Shown piece by piece: positions 48,702 through 57,395 of a DNA stretch of 64,000 nucleotides. Where the stretch lies: positions 124,001 to 188,000 of the forward strand of contig NZ_BAAADJ010000022.1 in assembly GCF_039522365.1 (NCBI RefSeq), written 5' to 3'. Under the pieces are notes generated by a model that searched no databases, was not told the DNA's origin, and saw nothing but the letters and a program-made list of their open reading frames with translations. This stretch comes from Bacillus carboniphilus (GTDB lineage: Bacteria; Bacillota; Bacilli; Bacillales; JC228). Within the stretch, counting starts at the first letter, position 1; each line of letters starts with the position of its first letter. A program made the position numbers and the translations under genes.

Positions 48702-50240
48702 ATGGAATATGTTATTGAGATGCTCAATATACGGAAAGAGTTTCCGGGAATCGTAGCGAATGATAATGTCACTCTCCAAGTTAAGCCTGGGGAAATTCAT
48801 GCTTTATTAGGGGAGAATGGTGCTGGGAAATCAACACTTATGAATGTCCTCTTTGGTCTGTATCAACCAGAAAATGGTGAAATTCGTGTTCGAGGAGAGA
48901 AAGTCGAAATCACGAGCCCGAACATTGCCAACGATTTGGGGATCGGAATGGTCCACCAACACTTTATGCTTGTAGACGATTTTACTGTTACAGAAAATAT
49001 AATACTTGGTAAAGAACCAACTAAGGGTAAATTATTTAATAACCAGAAGCATGCGAGAAACAAGGTTAAAGAAATCTCTGAAAAATATGGTTTAAAAGTG
49101 GACCCCGATGCAAGAATTGCCGATATATCGGTTGGTATGCAACAACGTGTTGAAATTTTGAAAACGCTATATCGTGGGGCAGATATCTTAATCTTAGATG
49201 AACCTACAGCCGTTTTAACACCGCAAGAAATTATGGATTTAATACAAATTATGAAAAATTTAATCCGTGAAGGTAAGTCTATTATTCTGATCACTCACAA
49301 ACTGAAAGAGATTATGGAAGTTTGTGATCGAGTAACCGTCATTCGAAAAGGAGTAGGAATCGACACTTTAAATGTATCCGATACCAATCCTAATGAATTA
49401 GCAAGTTTAATGGTAGGTCGTGATGTCATATTTACAACTGAAAAAGGACAAGCAAATCCAAAGGATGTTGTGTTATCGATTGAGAAGCTAGTGGTGAAAG
49501 ACTCAAGAGGTGTACCTGCAGTTAAAAACCTAAACTTAGAGCTTAAAGCGGGTGAAATTGTAGGGATTGCTGGAGTTGATGGAAATGGACAATCTGAGTT
49601 GATTGAAGCCATTACAGGTCTGCGCAAAGTGGAGTCTGGGGTCATCTCACTAAATGGAAAACAGATTCAAAATCAAAAGCCAAGAAAGATTACAGAAAGT
49701 GGTGTCGGTCACATCCCACAAGACCGTCATAAACATGGTCTTGTATTGGATTTTCCTATTGGAGAAAATATGGTTCTTCAAACGTATTACCAAAAGCCTT
49801 TTTCAAAGGGAAGCGTATTAAATTTCCCAGCCATTTACGATAAAGCACGTGCGCTCATTGAAGAGTTCGACGTACGTACACCATCTGCTACAACGCCTGC
49901 AAGAGCATTATCAGGTGGAAACCAACAAAAAGCGATTATTGGTCGTGAAGTTGACCGTAACCCAGATTTGTTAATTGCAGCACAACCTACACGTGGGTTA
50001 GACGTTGGAGCGATTGAATTTATTCATAGAAGATTGATTGAACAACGCGATCAAGGAAAAGCTGTATTACTCCTTTCCTTTGAATTAGATGAAATCATGA
50101 ATGTAAGTGACAAGATTGCAGTGATCTATGAAGGTAGTATCGTAGCGGTCGTTGATCCAAAAGAAACAACTGAGCAAGAGCTTGGCCTACTGATGGCTGG
50201 TAGCACTTCTAAGGATGGTGACGATCACAATGGAAAATAA
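48702..50240 (+). CDS. nupO: Nucleoside ABC importer ATPase (NupO-like)
   Basis: 512 residues with two ABC domains. Domain 1: Walker A LLGENGAGKSTL near residue 36, signature ISVGMQQRVEIL, Walker B ILILDEPTAVLTP. Domain 2: GVDGNGQSEL in place of a full Walker A, signature LSGGNQQKAIIGRE, LLIAAQPTRGLDVGA. The degenerate second site is normal for sugar/nucleoside ABC ATPases. It energises uptake with the two permeases that follow. AAAGGGAGTGAG precedes the ATG. Confidence 0.93.
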   Translation: MEYVIEMLNIRKEFPGIVANDNVTLQVKPGEIHALLGENGAGKSTLMNVLFGLYQPENGEIRVRGEKVEITSPNIANDLGIGMVHQHFMLVDDFTVTENIILGKEPTKGKLFNNQKHARNKVKEISEKYGLKVDPDARIADISVGMQQRVEILKTLYRGADILILDEPTAVLTPQEIMDLIQIMKNLIREGKSIILITHKLKEIMEVCDRVTVIRKGVGIDTLNVSDTNPNELASLMVGRDVIFTTEKGQANPKDVVLSIEKLVVKDSRGVPAVKNLNLELKAGEIVGIAGVDGNGQSELIEAITGLRKVESGVISLNGKQIQNQKPRKITESGVGHIPQDRHKHGLVLDFPIGENMVLQTYYQKPFSKGSVLNFPAIYDKARALIEEFDVRTPSATTPARALSGGNQQKAIIGREVDRNPDLLIAAQPTRGLDVGAIEFIHRRLIEQRDQGKAVLLLSFELDEIMNVSDKIAVIYEGSIVAVVDPKETTEQELGLLMAGSTSKDGDDHNGK

Positions 50241-51315
50241 AGAGACAAGAAAAAAATTATCAGTCCTTCAAAGAGTGAATTTTAAAAGTCTTTTAATACC
50301 AGTATTATCTGTATTTTTAGGACTCATTGCTGGGGCCATCATCATGCTGTTAACAGGATATGATCCGATAAAAGCATACGGAGCCCTATGGCAAGGTTCT
50401 TTTGGGGAAATTTTTTATGTAGGAGAAACAGTTAGACAAGTTACGCCTTATATTTTATCTGGTTTAGCTGTCGCATTTGCCTTCCGTACAGGGTTATTTA
50501 ACATTGGTGTGGAAGGGCAGCTTCTCGTAGGTTGGATAGCGGCTGTATGGGTAGGTTTAACGTTTGATGGATTACCAAAACTTGTTCATCTACCGCTTGC
50601 TGTTATTGCAGCAGCTCTAGCAGGTGCCATCTGGGCGTTCATTCCAGGATTACTAAAAGCACGGTACCGTGTTCACGAAGTTATTGTAACCATCATGATG
50701 AACTACATTGCCTTACATGCTACGAATTCTTTTATTCGTGACGTGATGACAGATAACAGTGACAGTACAGCTCGTGTCCCAGAGTCAGCATCATTAAGCT
50801 CTAACTTTTTATTAGAAATCACGGATTATTCACGTATGCACTGGGGATTCCTGATTGCCTTATTGGGAGCATTTTTCGTATGGTTCCTCTTAGAAAAAAC
50901 AACGAAGGGTTACGAATTACGTGCGGTTGGTTTCAACCAACATGCTTCTCAATATGCGGGGATGAATGTTAATAAGAACATTATCCTATCGATGGTAATC
51001 TCAGGTGGTTTAGCTGGATTAGCTGGTGCCATGGAAGGGATTGGAACATTTAACTACGCATTTATTCACTCTGCATTCACTGGCGTAGGTTTTGATGGAA
51101 TTGCTGTAGCTCTACTTGGTGGAAACACCGCAATTGGGGTTGTGCTAGCAGCCTTCCTATTTGGTGGATTAAAGAACGGTGCTTTAACCATGCAAATGGA
51201 TGCTATGGTACCAACTGAATTAGTTGAAATCATCATTGCTCTTATCATTTTCTTTGTAGCAAGTAGTTATATCTTCAAATGGCTTCTTAATCGCCGTAAG
51301 AAGGGGGTGGAATAA
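50230..51315 (+). CDS. nupP: Nucleoside ABC importer permease (NupP-like)
   Basis: 361 residues from ATG 50230, overlapping the nupO stop by 11 bp; AAGGATGGTGA inside nupO is the likely site. About eight to ten membrane helices; EAA-like and family blocks FRTGLFNIGVEGQLLVG and AGLAGAMEGIGTF. One half of the transmembrane channel. The frame opens also at 50215 but without a better site. Confidence 0.92.
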   Translation: MENKETRKKLSVLQRVNFKSLLIPVLSVFLGLIAGAIIMLLTGYDPIKAYGALWQGSFGEIFYVGETVRQVTPYILSGLAVAFAFRTGLFNIGVEGQLLVGWIAAVWVGLTFDGLPKLVHLPLAVIAAALAGAIWAFIPGLLKARYRVHEVIVTIMMNYIALHATNSFIRDVMTDNSDSTARVPESASLSSNFLLEITDYSRMHWGFLIALLGAFFVWFLLEKTTKGYELRAVGFNQHASQYAGMNVNKNIILSMVISGGLAGLAGAMEGIGTFNYAFIHSAFTGVGFDGIAVALLGGNTAIGVVLAAFLFGGLKNGALTMQMDAMVPTELVEIIIALIIFFVASSYIFKWLLNRRKKGVE

Positions 51316-52275
51316 GTGAGTTTAATGGAAGCATTACAAATCATAATTCCTAACACGATGGTATTAGCAGCACCACTTATTCTAACAGCCCTAGGTGGAG
51401 TTTTCTCAGAACGCGCCGGGGTCGTAAATATTGGACTAGAAGGACTCATGATTATGGGTGCCTTTGTTGCCATTGTTTTTAACTTAACCTTTGCAGATGC
51501 TTTAGGTGACTCGGTCAAATGGGTAGCCTTACTTGTTGCGATGGTTATATCCGGAATTTTCGCGATTTTACACGCAGTAGCATCTATTAGCTTCCGAGCA
51601 GATCAGGTAGTCAGTGGGGTAGCCATCAACTTCCTTGCACTCGGAATTGGTCTATTCTTTGTTAAAAGTGTGTATGGAAAAGGTCAAACGGATCGAATCA
51701 CGGAGCCATTCTACTCTACTAACGTTCCAATTCTATCCGATATTCCGATTATCGGTGACTTGTTCTTTACGAGAGCTTATTATACTTCGTTCTTAGCGAT
51801 TGCTTTAGCGATCCTTGTGTGGGTAGTGATTTTCTATACGCCGTTTGGTTTACGTCTACGTTCCGTTGGTGAACATCCAATGGCAGCAGACACAATGGGG
51901 ATTAACGTTACAAAAATGAGATATACAGCCGTTATTCTAAGTGGTATGTTTGGTGGTCTTGGTGGTGCCGTTTTCGCACAAACGATTTCTGGTGACTTCG
52001 GCCATGCAACGATTACAGGACAAGGATTTATGGCTCTTGCGGCATTGATCTTTGGTAAATGGAATCCACTTGGAGCCATGGGAGCGGCTATCTTCTTTGG
52101 ATTTGCTCAAAGTTTAAGCCGAATTGGTCCAAGTCTTCCATATATCGAAAACGTACCAAGTGTCATCTTACTGATTGCACCTTACGCATTAACAATCCTT
52201 GCTTTAGCTGGATTCATCGGCCGTGCAGAGGCACCAAAAGCATTAAATACTCCTTATATTAAAGGGAAACGATAG
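51316..52275 (+). CDS. nupQ: Nucleoside ABC importer permease (NupQ-like)
   Basis: 319 residues, GTG start immediately after the nupP stop with AAGGGGGTGG upstream. Membrane protein with FSERAGVVNIGLEGLMIMGA and GGLGGAVFAQTISGDF, the paralogue of nupP and the second half of the channel. Last gene of the importer; a terminator follows 10 bp after the stop. Confidence 0.92.
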   Translation: MSLMEALQIIIPNTMVLAAPLILTALGGVFSERAGVVNIGLEGLMIMGAFVAIVFNLTFADALGDSVKWVALLVAMVISGIFAILHAVASISFRADQVVSGVAINFLALGIGLFFVKSVYGKGQTDRITEPFYSTNVPILSDIPIIGDLFFTRAYYTSFLAIALAILVWVVIFYTPFGLRLRSVGEHPMAADTMGINVTKMRYTAVILSGMFGGLGGAVFAQTISGDFGHATITGQGFMALAALIFGKWNPLGAMGAAIFFGFAQSLSRIGPSLPYIENVPSVILLIAPYALTILALAGFIGRAEAPKALNTPYIKGKR

Positions 52276-52284
52276 AATGAATGA

Positions 52285-52318
52285 AAGCCAAACTTCGATT
52301 ATGGAGTTTGGCTTTTTT
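52285..52318 (+). terminator. Terminator after nupQ
   Basis: A perfect 10-bp stem AAGCCAAACT/AGTTTGGCTT with a 10-base loop and T-run. Confidence 0.92.
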
Positions 52319-52334
52319 ATGAGGTGAGGTGCTC

Positions 52335-52450
52335 GAATTTCCGATAGGGCGGCAGAAGTTTCCGATAGAGAGCGCAGAATTTCCGATAGAAGGCGCAGAA
52401 TTTCCGATAAGACAGCAGAAGTTTCTGATAGAAGACACAAAGTTCCCGAT
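52335..52450. repeat. Six-copy TTTCCGATAG array, exact 21-bp step
   Basis: TTTCC or its variant begins at 52338, 52359, 52380, 52401, 52422 and 52443, each 21 bp apart. The motif is TTTCCGATAG, the same as in the nine-copy array at 35.6-35.8 kb, but the spacers here are GCAGAA-rich rather than GTCAA-rich. It starts 20 bp after the nupQ terminator and fills much of the 315-bp gap before ymfF. Confidence 0.93.
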
Positions 52451-52493
52451 ATAGGACAAACCACTGGTTACATAAACCTTTTTTACCATAAAC

Positions 52494-52523
52494 TTGTTAA
52501 TGGCTCGTCTAAAGATGTATAGT
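52494..52523 (+). promoter_or_regulatory. Sigma-A promoter of ymfF
   Basis: TTGTTA at 52494-52499, 18-bp spacer, TATAGT at 52518-52523, 68 bp before the ymfF start. Confidence 0.6.
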
Positions 52524-52590
52524 ATAAATACAAATTTCTTACACTATTCTAGACGCCAAAAAAGAATAGGAAAGATGGGAGGTAGTTGGA

Positions 52591-53868
52591 TTGTCAGTAT
52601 TGAAGGAAGAAATTCTCGATGGTAAAGGGTTTCGAATACATGTAGTCCAAGCTGATCAGTTTAAAACGAACACATTAGTATTTAAAATGAAAGCCCCTTT
52701 AAATAGAGAGGATATCACCATTAGAGCACTTTTACCTTATGTTTTACAGGCAAGTACGGAAAAATTCCCTACTACAACAAAGCTACGTTCGTATTTAGAT
52801 GAACTATATGGTACTGGACTATTCGTCGACCTAGGGAAAAAGGGTGAATATCACGTTATCACCTTTTCAGTAGATATCGCCAACGAGAAGTTCTTAAAAG
52901 ACCAAACTCCACTTTTAGAAAAAGCTTTCGAATTGTTATCAGATATTCTGTTAAAACCACTCGCTAAGAATGGTGCCTTTGATTCCCAAACAGTAGAACA
53001 AGAAAAGCGCACCCTGAAACAACGGATTCAAGCAGTGAATGACGACAAAATGAGATATGCTGGGGTTCGCTTGGTAGAAGAAATGTGTAAAGAGGAACCA
53101 TACTCCTTGCCATTGAATGGTTTTAAGGAAGATGTGGATGCGATTACGCCGGAATCTCTTTATCAATATTTCCAGAGAGCATTTGCAGAGGATGAGTTAG
53201 ATTTATATGTAGTAGGTGACGTAGAGCTTGATCGAGTTCAAAATTTTGCTGACCAATGGCTGCAGTTTGAGAACCGGGAGCCAAAGCAAATCGAAAGACG
53301 TTCAAGCAAAAATCCATCAGAAGTAAAAGAGGTTAAAGAACCTCAAAATGTAAAACAAGGAAAACTGAACATAGGGTATAGAACGAATGTTTTATACGGA
53401 GATGAGGATTACTACGCTTTCCAAGTAATGAACGGCATTCTGGGTGGCTTTTCACACTCTAAATTGTTTATCAATGTGCGTGAAAAAGCGAGCTTAGCCT
53501 ATTATGCGGCAAGTCGTCTAGAAAGTCATAAAGGATTATTGTTAATCATGACTGGGATTGATATGCAAAACTACGATCAAACCGTAGCTATTGTAAAAGA
53601 ACAAGTTCAGGCTATGCAAAACGGAGATTTTACCGAACAAGAAATTGCTCAGACAAAAGCTGTCATCAGAAATCAACTACTAGAAACAGTTGATACACCA
53701 AGAGGAATGACAGAGGTTCTTTATCACAATGTGGTAGCCAAGAAAAACATTGTGTTAAATGAATGGCTAGAAAAAACAGAAAGAGTAACAAAAGATGAGA
53801 TTGTCTCAACAGCAAAGAAGCTTCAGTTAGATACGATCTATTTCTTAACTGGAAAGGAGCAAGCATAA
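52591..53868 (+). CDS. ymfF: YmfF, inactive M16-like protein linked to EF-P modification
   Basis: 425 residues, TTG start with GGGAGG upstream. M16 fold features are present (LRSYLDELYGTGLFVDLGKKG; VMNGILGGFSHSKLFINVREKASLAYYA), but no HxxEH zinc motif is found, so it should be the non-catalytic partner of YmfH. In B. subtilis this family is associated with the 5-aminopentanol modification of EF-P. Its stop overlaps the ymfH start by one base. Confidence 0.9.
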   Translation: MSVLKEEILDGKGFRIHVVQADQFKTNTLVFKMKAPLNREDITIRALLPYVLQASTEKFPTTTKLRSYLDELYGTGLFVDLGKKGEYHVITFSVDIANEKFLKDQTPLLEKAFELLSDILLKPLAKNGAFDSQTVEQEKRTLKQRIQAVNDDKMRYAGVRLVEEMCKEEPYSLPLNGFKEDVDAITPESLYQYFQRAFAEDELDLYVVGDVELDRVQNFADQWLQFENREPKQIERRSSKNPSEVKEVKEPQNVKQGKLNIGYRTNVLYGDEDYYAFQVMNGILGGFSHSKLFINVREKASLAYYAASRLESHKGLLLIMTGIDMQNYDQTVAIVKEQVQAMQNGDFTEQEIAQTKAVIRNQLLETVDTPRGMTEVLYHNVVAKKNIVLNEWLEKTERVTKDEIVSTAKKLQLDTIYFLTGKEQA

Positions 53869-55163
53869 TGGAAAAGATACCATTCGAACAGCTCCAGGTT
53901 GATTTATACTATGAAAAAATGGAAAACGGTCTTGATGTCTATATCCTTCCGAAAAAAGGGTTTAACAAGACATACGCAACTTTCACAACAGATTATGGTT
54001 CCATTGATAATCACTTTATTCCGCATGGAAAACAAGATTATAGAAAGGTTCCTGATGGAATTGCACACTTTTTAGAGCACAAAATGTTTGAAAAAGAGGA
54101 TGGGGACGTTTTTCAGCAGTTCAGTAAGCAAGGGGCTTCTGCGAATGCCTTTACAACTTTTACTAGAACGGCCTATCTATTCTCGAGTACGAGCGATGTA
54201 GAACGAAACTTAGAAACGCTCATTGACTTTGTTCAAGATCCTTATTTTACCCAAGAAACGGTTGATAAGGAAAAGGGGATCATTGGCCAAGAAATTACTA
54301 TGTACGATGACAATCCTGATTGGAGATTATACTTTGGTGCTATTGAAAGTATGCACCATACCCATCCAGTTAAGTTGGATATAGCTGGTACCATTGAATC
54401 CATCTCAAAGATAACAAAAGATGATTTGTATGAATGCTATGAAACGTTCTATCACCCCTCAAACATGCTGTTGTTTATTGTTGGACCTGTTGAACCTGAT
54501 CAAATTTTAAAGTTGGTCAAAGAAAATCAAGCGAAAAAAGAATACAAAGAAATGCCTCCTGTTGACAGAAAATTTGACGAAGAACCTGATACAGTAGCTG
54601 AAAAAGTCAAAACACTACATATGAACGTACAAACGGAAAAATGTATGGTAGGAGTCAAGGCTTCAAAAGTAGATATGTCAGGGGCTGAAATGCAAAAGCG
54701 GGAACAATGTGCTCAAGTCCTATTAGATATGCTTTTCGGAAAGAGTAGCGAAAACTACAAAGATCTTTATGAACAGGGCTTGATTGATGATTCCTTCTCT
54801 TATGATTACTCTCAAGAAAGAGGCTACGGGTTTGCATTAGTTGGTAGCGATACAAAGGATGCACAAGCTTTAACCCAAGCTATAACAAACATCCTAATGA
54901 AAGCAAAGACAGGAGAAGGTTTATCTGAGGAAGCATTAAATCGTTCCAAAAACAAGAAAATCGGAGGCTTCCTCCGTGCGATGAATTCTCCAGAATATAT
55001 CGCAAACCAATTCACTCGTTATCGCTTTAATGATATGGATTTGTTTAATGTACTAACAGTCCTTGAATCGATTCAACTGACTGACATTAAGCAAATTGCA
55101 AGCGAACTGATTGATGAAAGTAAAATATCGGCATGTCACGTATTACCGCAACAAGAGAGCTAA
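53868..55163 (+). CDS. ymfH: YmfH, M16-family zinc peptidase linked to EF-P modification
   Basis: 431 residues. The inverted zinc motif HFLEH is at 67-71 (GIAHFLEHKMFEKEDGD), with the distal Glu in EKGIIGQEITMYDDNPDW. It pairs with YmfF in a one-base overlap, like alpha/beta processing peptidases. Substrate unknown. AAAGGAG precedes the ATG. A terminator follows. Confidence 0.92.
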   Translation: MEKIPFEQLQVDLYYEKMENGLDVYILPKKGFNKTYATFTTDYGSIDNHFIPHGKQDYRKVPDGIAHFLEHKMFEKEDGDVFQQFSKQGASANAFTTFTRTAYLFSSTSDVERNLETLIDFVQDPYFTQETVDKEKGIIGQEITMYDDNPDWRLYFGAIESMHHTHPVKLDIAGTIESISKITKDDLYECYETFYHPSNMLLFIVGPVEPDQILKLVKENQAKKEYKEMPPVDRKFDEEPDTVAEKVKTLHMNVQTEKCMVGVKASKVDMSGAEMQKREQCAQVLLDMLFGKSSENYKDLYEQGLIDDSFSYDYSQERGYGFALVGSDTKDAQALTQAITNILMKAKTGEGLSEEALNRSKNKKIGGFLRAMNSPEYIANQFTRYRFNDMDLFNVLTVLESIQLTDIKQIASELIDESKISACHVLPQQES

Positions 55164-55168
55164 CCTAA

Positions 55169-55213
55169 TAACCCTAATCACAGAGGAAAATCCTCATGGT
55201 TAGGGTTCTTTTT
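55169..55213 (+). terminator. Terminator after ymfH
   Basis: AACCCTAATCA pairs with TGGTTAGGGTT (one G-T) and GAGG with CCTC inside, followed by a run of T. Confidence 0.88.
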
Positions 55214-55256
55214 TGGTTATAATGGGAGTAAAGAAGTGTAGAAAGAGGAAATTTTC

Positions 55257-55979
55257 ATGAAAAAATGGGCATTGATTACAGGGGCCAGCGGAGAAATTGG
55301 AAAAGCCATCAGTCGGAAGCTAGCAGCAGAAGGCTATTACTTATACTTACACTATTATCAAAACCAGCAGGGGATGGACGAACTTCTTCAGCAGTTAAAT
55401 GAATGGAATGGTGAGTACATTCCTATCCGAGCAGATCTAAGCACGATTGAAGGAGTCGAGCAACTTGTTCAGTCCATATTTCAGATAGATGATATTGTTT
55501 TTTGTGCTGGGAAGGAATTAAACAAGCTATTGATTGATACAAATGAAGAGGAAATCTTTTTTCATATCCAATTACATATGAGCTCCACCATTTTACTTAC
55601 AAAAAAATTACTCCCTAAATTGTATCAGAAAGAAAAGGGAGCCATTTTATTTATCTCATCCATCTGGGGGGAAACAGGTGCAGCCCTGGAAACAGTCTAC
55701 TCAGCTGTAAAAGGTGGGCAGATTGCCTTTGCTAAAGCACTTAGTAAGGAAGTGGCTCGAAATGGAATTCGGGTGAATGTGGTGTCTCCAGGAGCCATTC
55801 AAACAAGAATGAATCAATTTTTAGCAGAGGAAGAAAAATATGATTTAGAAATGGAGATTGCCCTAGGAAGAATGGGGACTCCAGAGGAGGTAAGTGAAGC
55901 GGTATCGTTTCTTTTATCACCTAAGGCATCCTATATTACAGGTGAGGTACTTCGAGTGAATGGTGGATGGTACACATAA
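55257..55979 (+). CDS. ymfI: YmfI, SDR-family EF-P 5-aminopentanone reductase
   Basis: 240 residues, short-chain dehydrogenase fold: cofactor loop ALITGASGEIGKAIS, catalytic Ser in LFISSIWG and YxxxK in YSAVKGG, with GAIQTRMN and YITGEVLRVNGGW. It looks like FabG, but its place after ymfF-ymfH matches B. subtilis YmfI, described as reducing the 5-aminopentanone form of EF-P. AAAGAGG precedes the ATG. Confidence 0.88.
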   Translation: MKKWALITGASGEIGKAISRKLAAEGYYLYLHYYQNQQGMDELLQQLNEWNGEYIPIRADLSTIEGVEQLVQSIFQIDDIVFCAGKELNKLLIDTNEEEIFFHIQLHMSSTILLTKKLLPKLYQKEKGAILFISSIWGETGAALETVYSAVKGGQIAFAKALSKEVARNGIRVNVVSPGAIQTRMNQFLAEEEKYDLEMEIALGRMGTPEEVSEAVSFLLSPKASYITGEVLRVNGGWYT

Positions 55980-56057
55980 AATTCCAAATTTGGATGCATA
56001 TTTTCTTAAAACCGATACAAAATAATCCTTGAACACATGTAAAAGGAGGATCTGATT

Positions 56058-56315
56058 ATGTCGGTTTTAGATAGTTGGGATCAGTGGAAAAACTTTTTGG
56101 GTGACCGTCTTCACAATGCGCAAAACGAAGGTATGAATAACCAAGTCATTGGCGACCTTGCATACGAAATTGGAGAATACCTTGCAAATGAAGTGGACCC
56201 TAAAAATGAACAAGAACGAGTATTAGCAGATCTTTGGTCTGTTGCTTCTAGCGAAGAAAGACATGCCATCGCAAATATGATGGTCAAACTAGTTTCAAAT
56301 AACGGTACAAAGTAA
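56058..56315 (+). CDS. ymfJ: YmfJ, DUF3243 family protein
   Basis: 85 residues, small and acidic with helical character: VLDSWDQWKNFLGDRL, EIGEYLANEVDPKNEQERVLADLW and ERHAIANMMVKLV. AAAAGGAGG precedes the ATG. Function unknown; conserved in the ymf cluster of Bacillus. A terminator follows immediately. Confidence 0.88.
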   Translation: MSVLDSWDQWKNFLGDRLHNAQNEGMNNQVIGDLAYEIGEYLANEVDPKNEQERVLADLWSVASSEERHAIANMMVKLVSNNGTK

Positions 56316-56340
56316 AGAGAGGGAAAACCTCTCTTTTTCC
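56315..56340 (+). terminator. Terminator after ymfJ
   Basis: AAGAGAGG pairs with CCTCTCTT around GAAAA, followed by TTT. Confidence 0.88.
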
Positions 56341-56583
56341 TTGTTATTATTTTTTAGAGAATAATCTTAAGTCAAATGAAATAACTTTTTTCTCTTTAGG
56401 ACAAATTTCCTAATTTTCACTCAATATCGACAAAAACCCTTATTTTCAGACAATGTTTTTTGAATTATCCTTTCATAATCAAATAAAATCATATATTATA
56501 GACTATAAAGTACATATATATATACATAAATGTTTGTGTGGTACCTTCCAACAAAAATAAAATAGGAGAAATGGGGGGTATAG
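56341..56583. other. AT-rich gap before ymfK with a weak promoter candidate
   Basis: Very AT-rich DNA without a gene. TTGAAT at 56460-56465 and TAAAAT at 56484-56489 (18-bp spacer) may form a promoter for ymfK-rodZ. A TATATATATA tract lies near 56515-56525. Confidence 0.4.
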
Positions 56584-57375
56584 ATGGAAAAAACAGAATG
56601 GTATTTTGAGTACGAAATTCAAAAAAACCGACCTGGTTTGCTTGGGGACATCTCATCTTTACTAGGGATGCTTTCCATTAACATCGTAACCATAAATGGT
56701 GTGGATGAAGGAAGACGTGGCATGCTCTTACTTGCACAACATAGAGAGCAGATTGAACGTTTCGAAGCAATTCTTCAAACAATGGATACCATTACGGTTA
56801 CAAAGATACGTGAACCAAAACTAAGAGATCGATTAGCGGTCCGACATGGCCGATACATACAAAGAGATGCAGATGATAAGAAAACGTTTCGTTTTGTACG
56901 GGATGAATTAGGTTTGTTAGTTGATTTTATGGCTGAACTATTCAAACAAGAAGGTCATAAACTTGTAGGAATTCGTGGAATGCCTCGAGTTGGAAAAACA
57001 GAATCAGTGGTGGCATCAAGTGTTTGTGCCAATAAAAGATGGCTATTTGTATCATCTACTCTTTTGAAGCAAACTGTTCGTAGCCAACTGATTGAGGATG
57101 AATACAGTGAAAATAATATTTTCATTATGGATGGGATTGTTTCTACCAAGCGTGCCAATGAAAGACACTGGCAATTAGTCCGTGAAATCATGCGACTACC
57201 AGCTGTTAAAGTTGTAGAGCATCCTGACGTATTTGTACAAAATACCGAATATACCATAGATGACTTCGACTATATTATCGAACTCAGAAATGACCCTGAA
57301 GAAGAAATTACATATGAACTTGTTCAAAAAACAAACCTTTTTAATGACTCAGATTTTGGTGGATTTGATTTCTAA
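56584..57375 (+). CDS. ymfK: YmfK, DUF3388 protein with ACT-like and P-loop-like parts
   Basis: 263 residues. Residues about 4-75 look like an ACT domain (EIQKNRPGLLGDISSLLGML, INIVTINGVDEGRRGMLLL). Residues about 130-200 contain GIRGMPRVGKTES, which fits the Walker A pattern GxxxxGKT, followed by NIFIMDG as a possible Walker B. Function unknown. The pattern suggests a ligand-sensing nucleotide-binding protein, which is inference. ATGGGGGG precedes the start. It precedes rodZ by 20 bp. Confidence 0.85.
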   Translation: MEKTEWYFEYEIQKNRPGLLGDISSLLGMLSINIVTINGVDEGRRGMLLLAQHREQIERFEAILQTMDTITVTKIREPKLRDRLAVRHGRYIQRDADDKKTFRFVRDELGLLVDFMAELFKQEGHKLVGIRGMPRVGKTESVVASSVCANKRWLFVSSTLLKQTVRSQLIEDEYSENNIFIMDGIVSTKRANERHWQLVREIMRLPAVKVVEHPDVFVQNTEYTIDDFDYIIELRNDPEEEITYELVQKTNLFNDSDFGGFDF

Positions 57376-57395
57376 TAATGTGGTAGGTGGTACTG

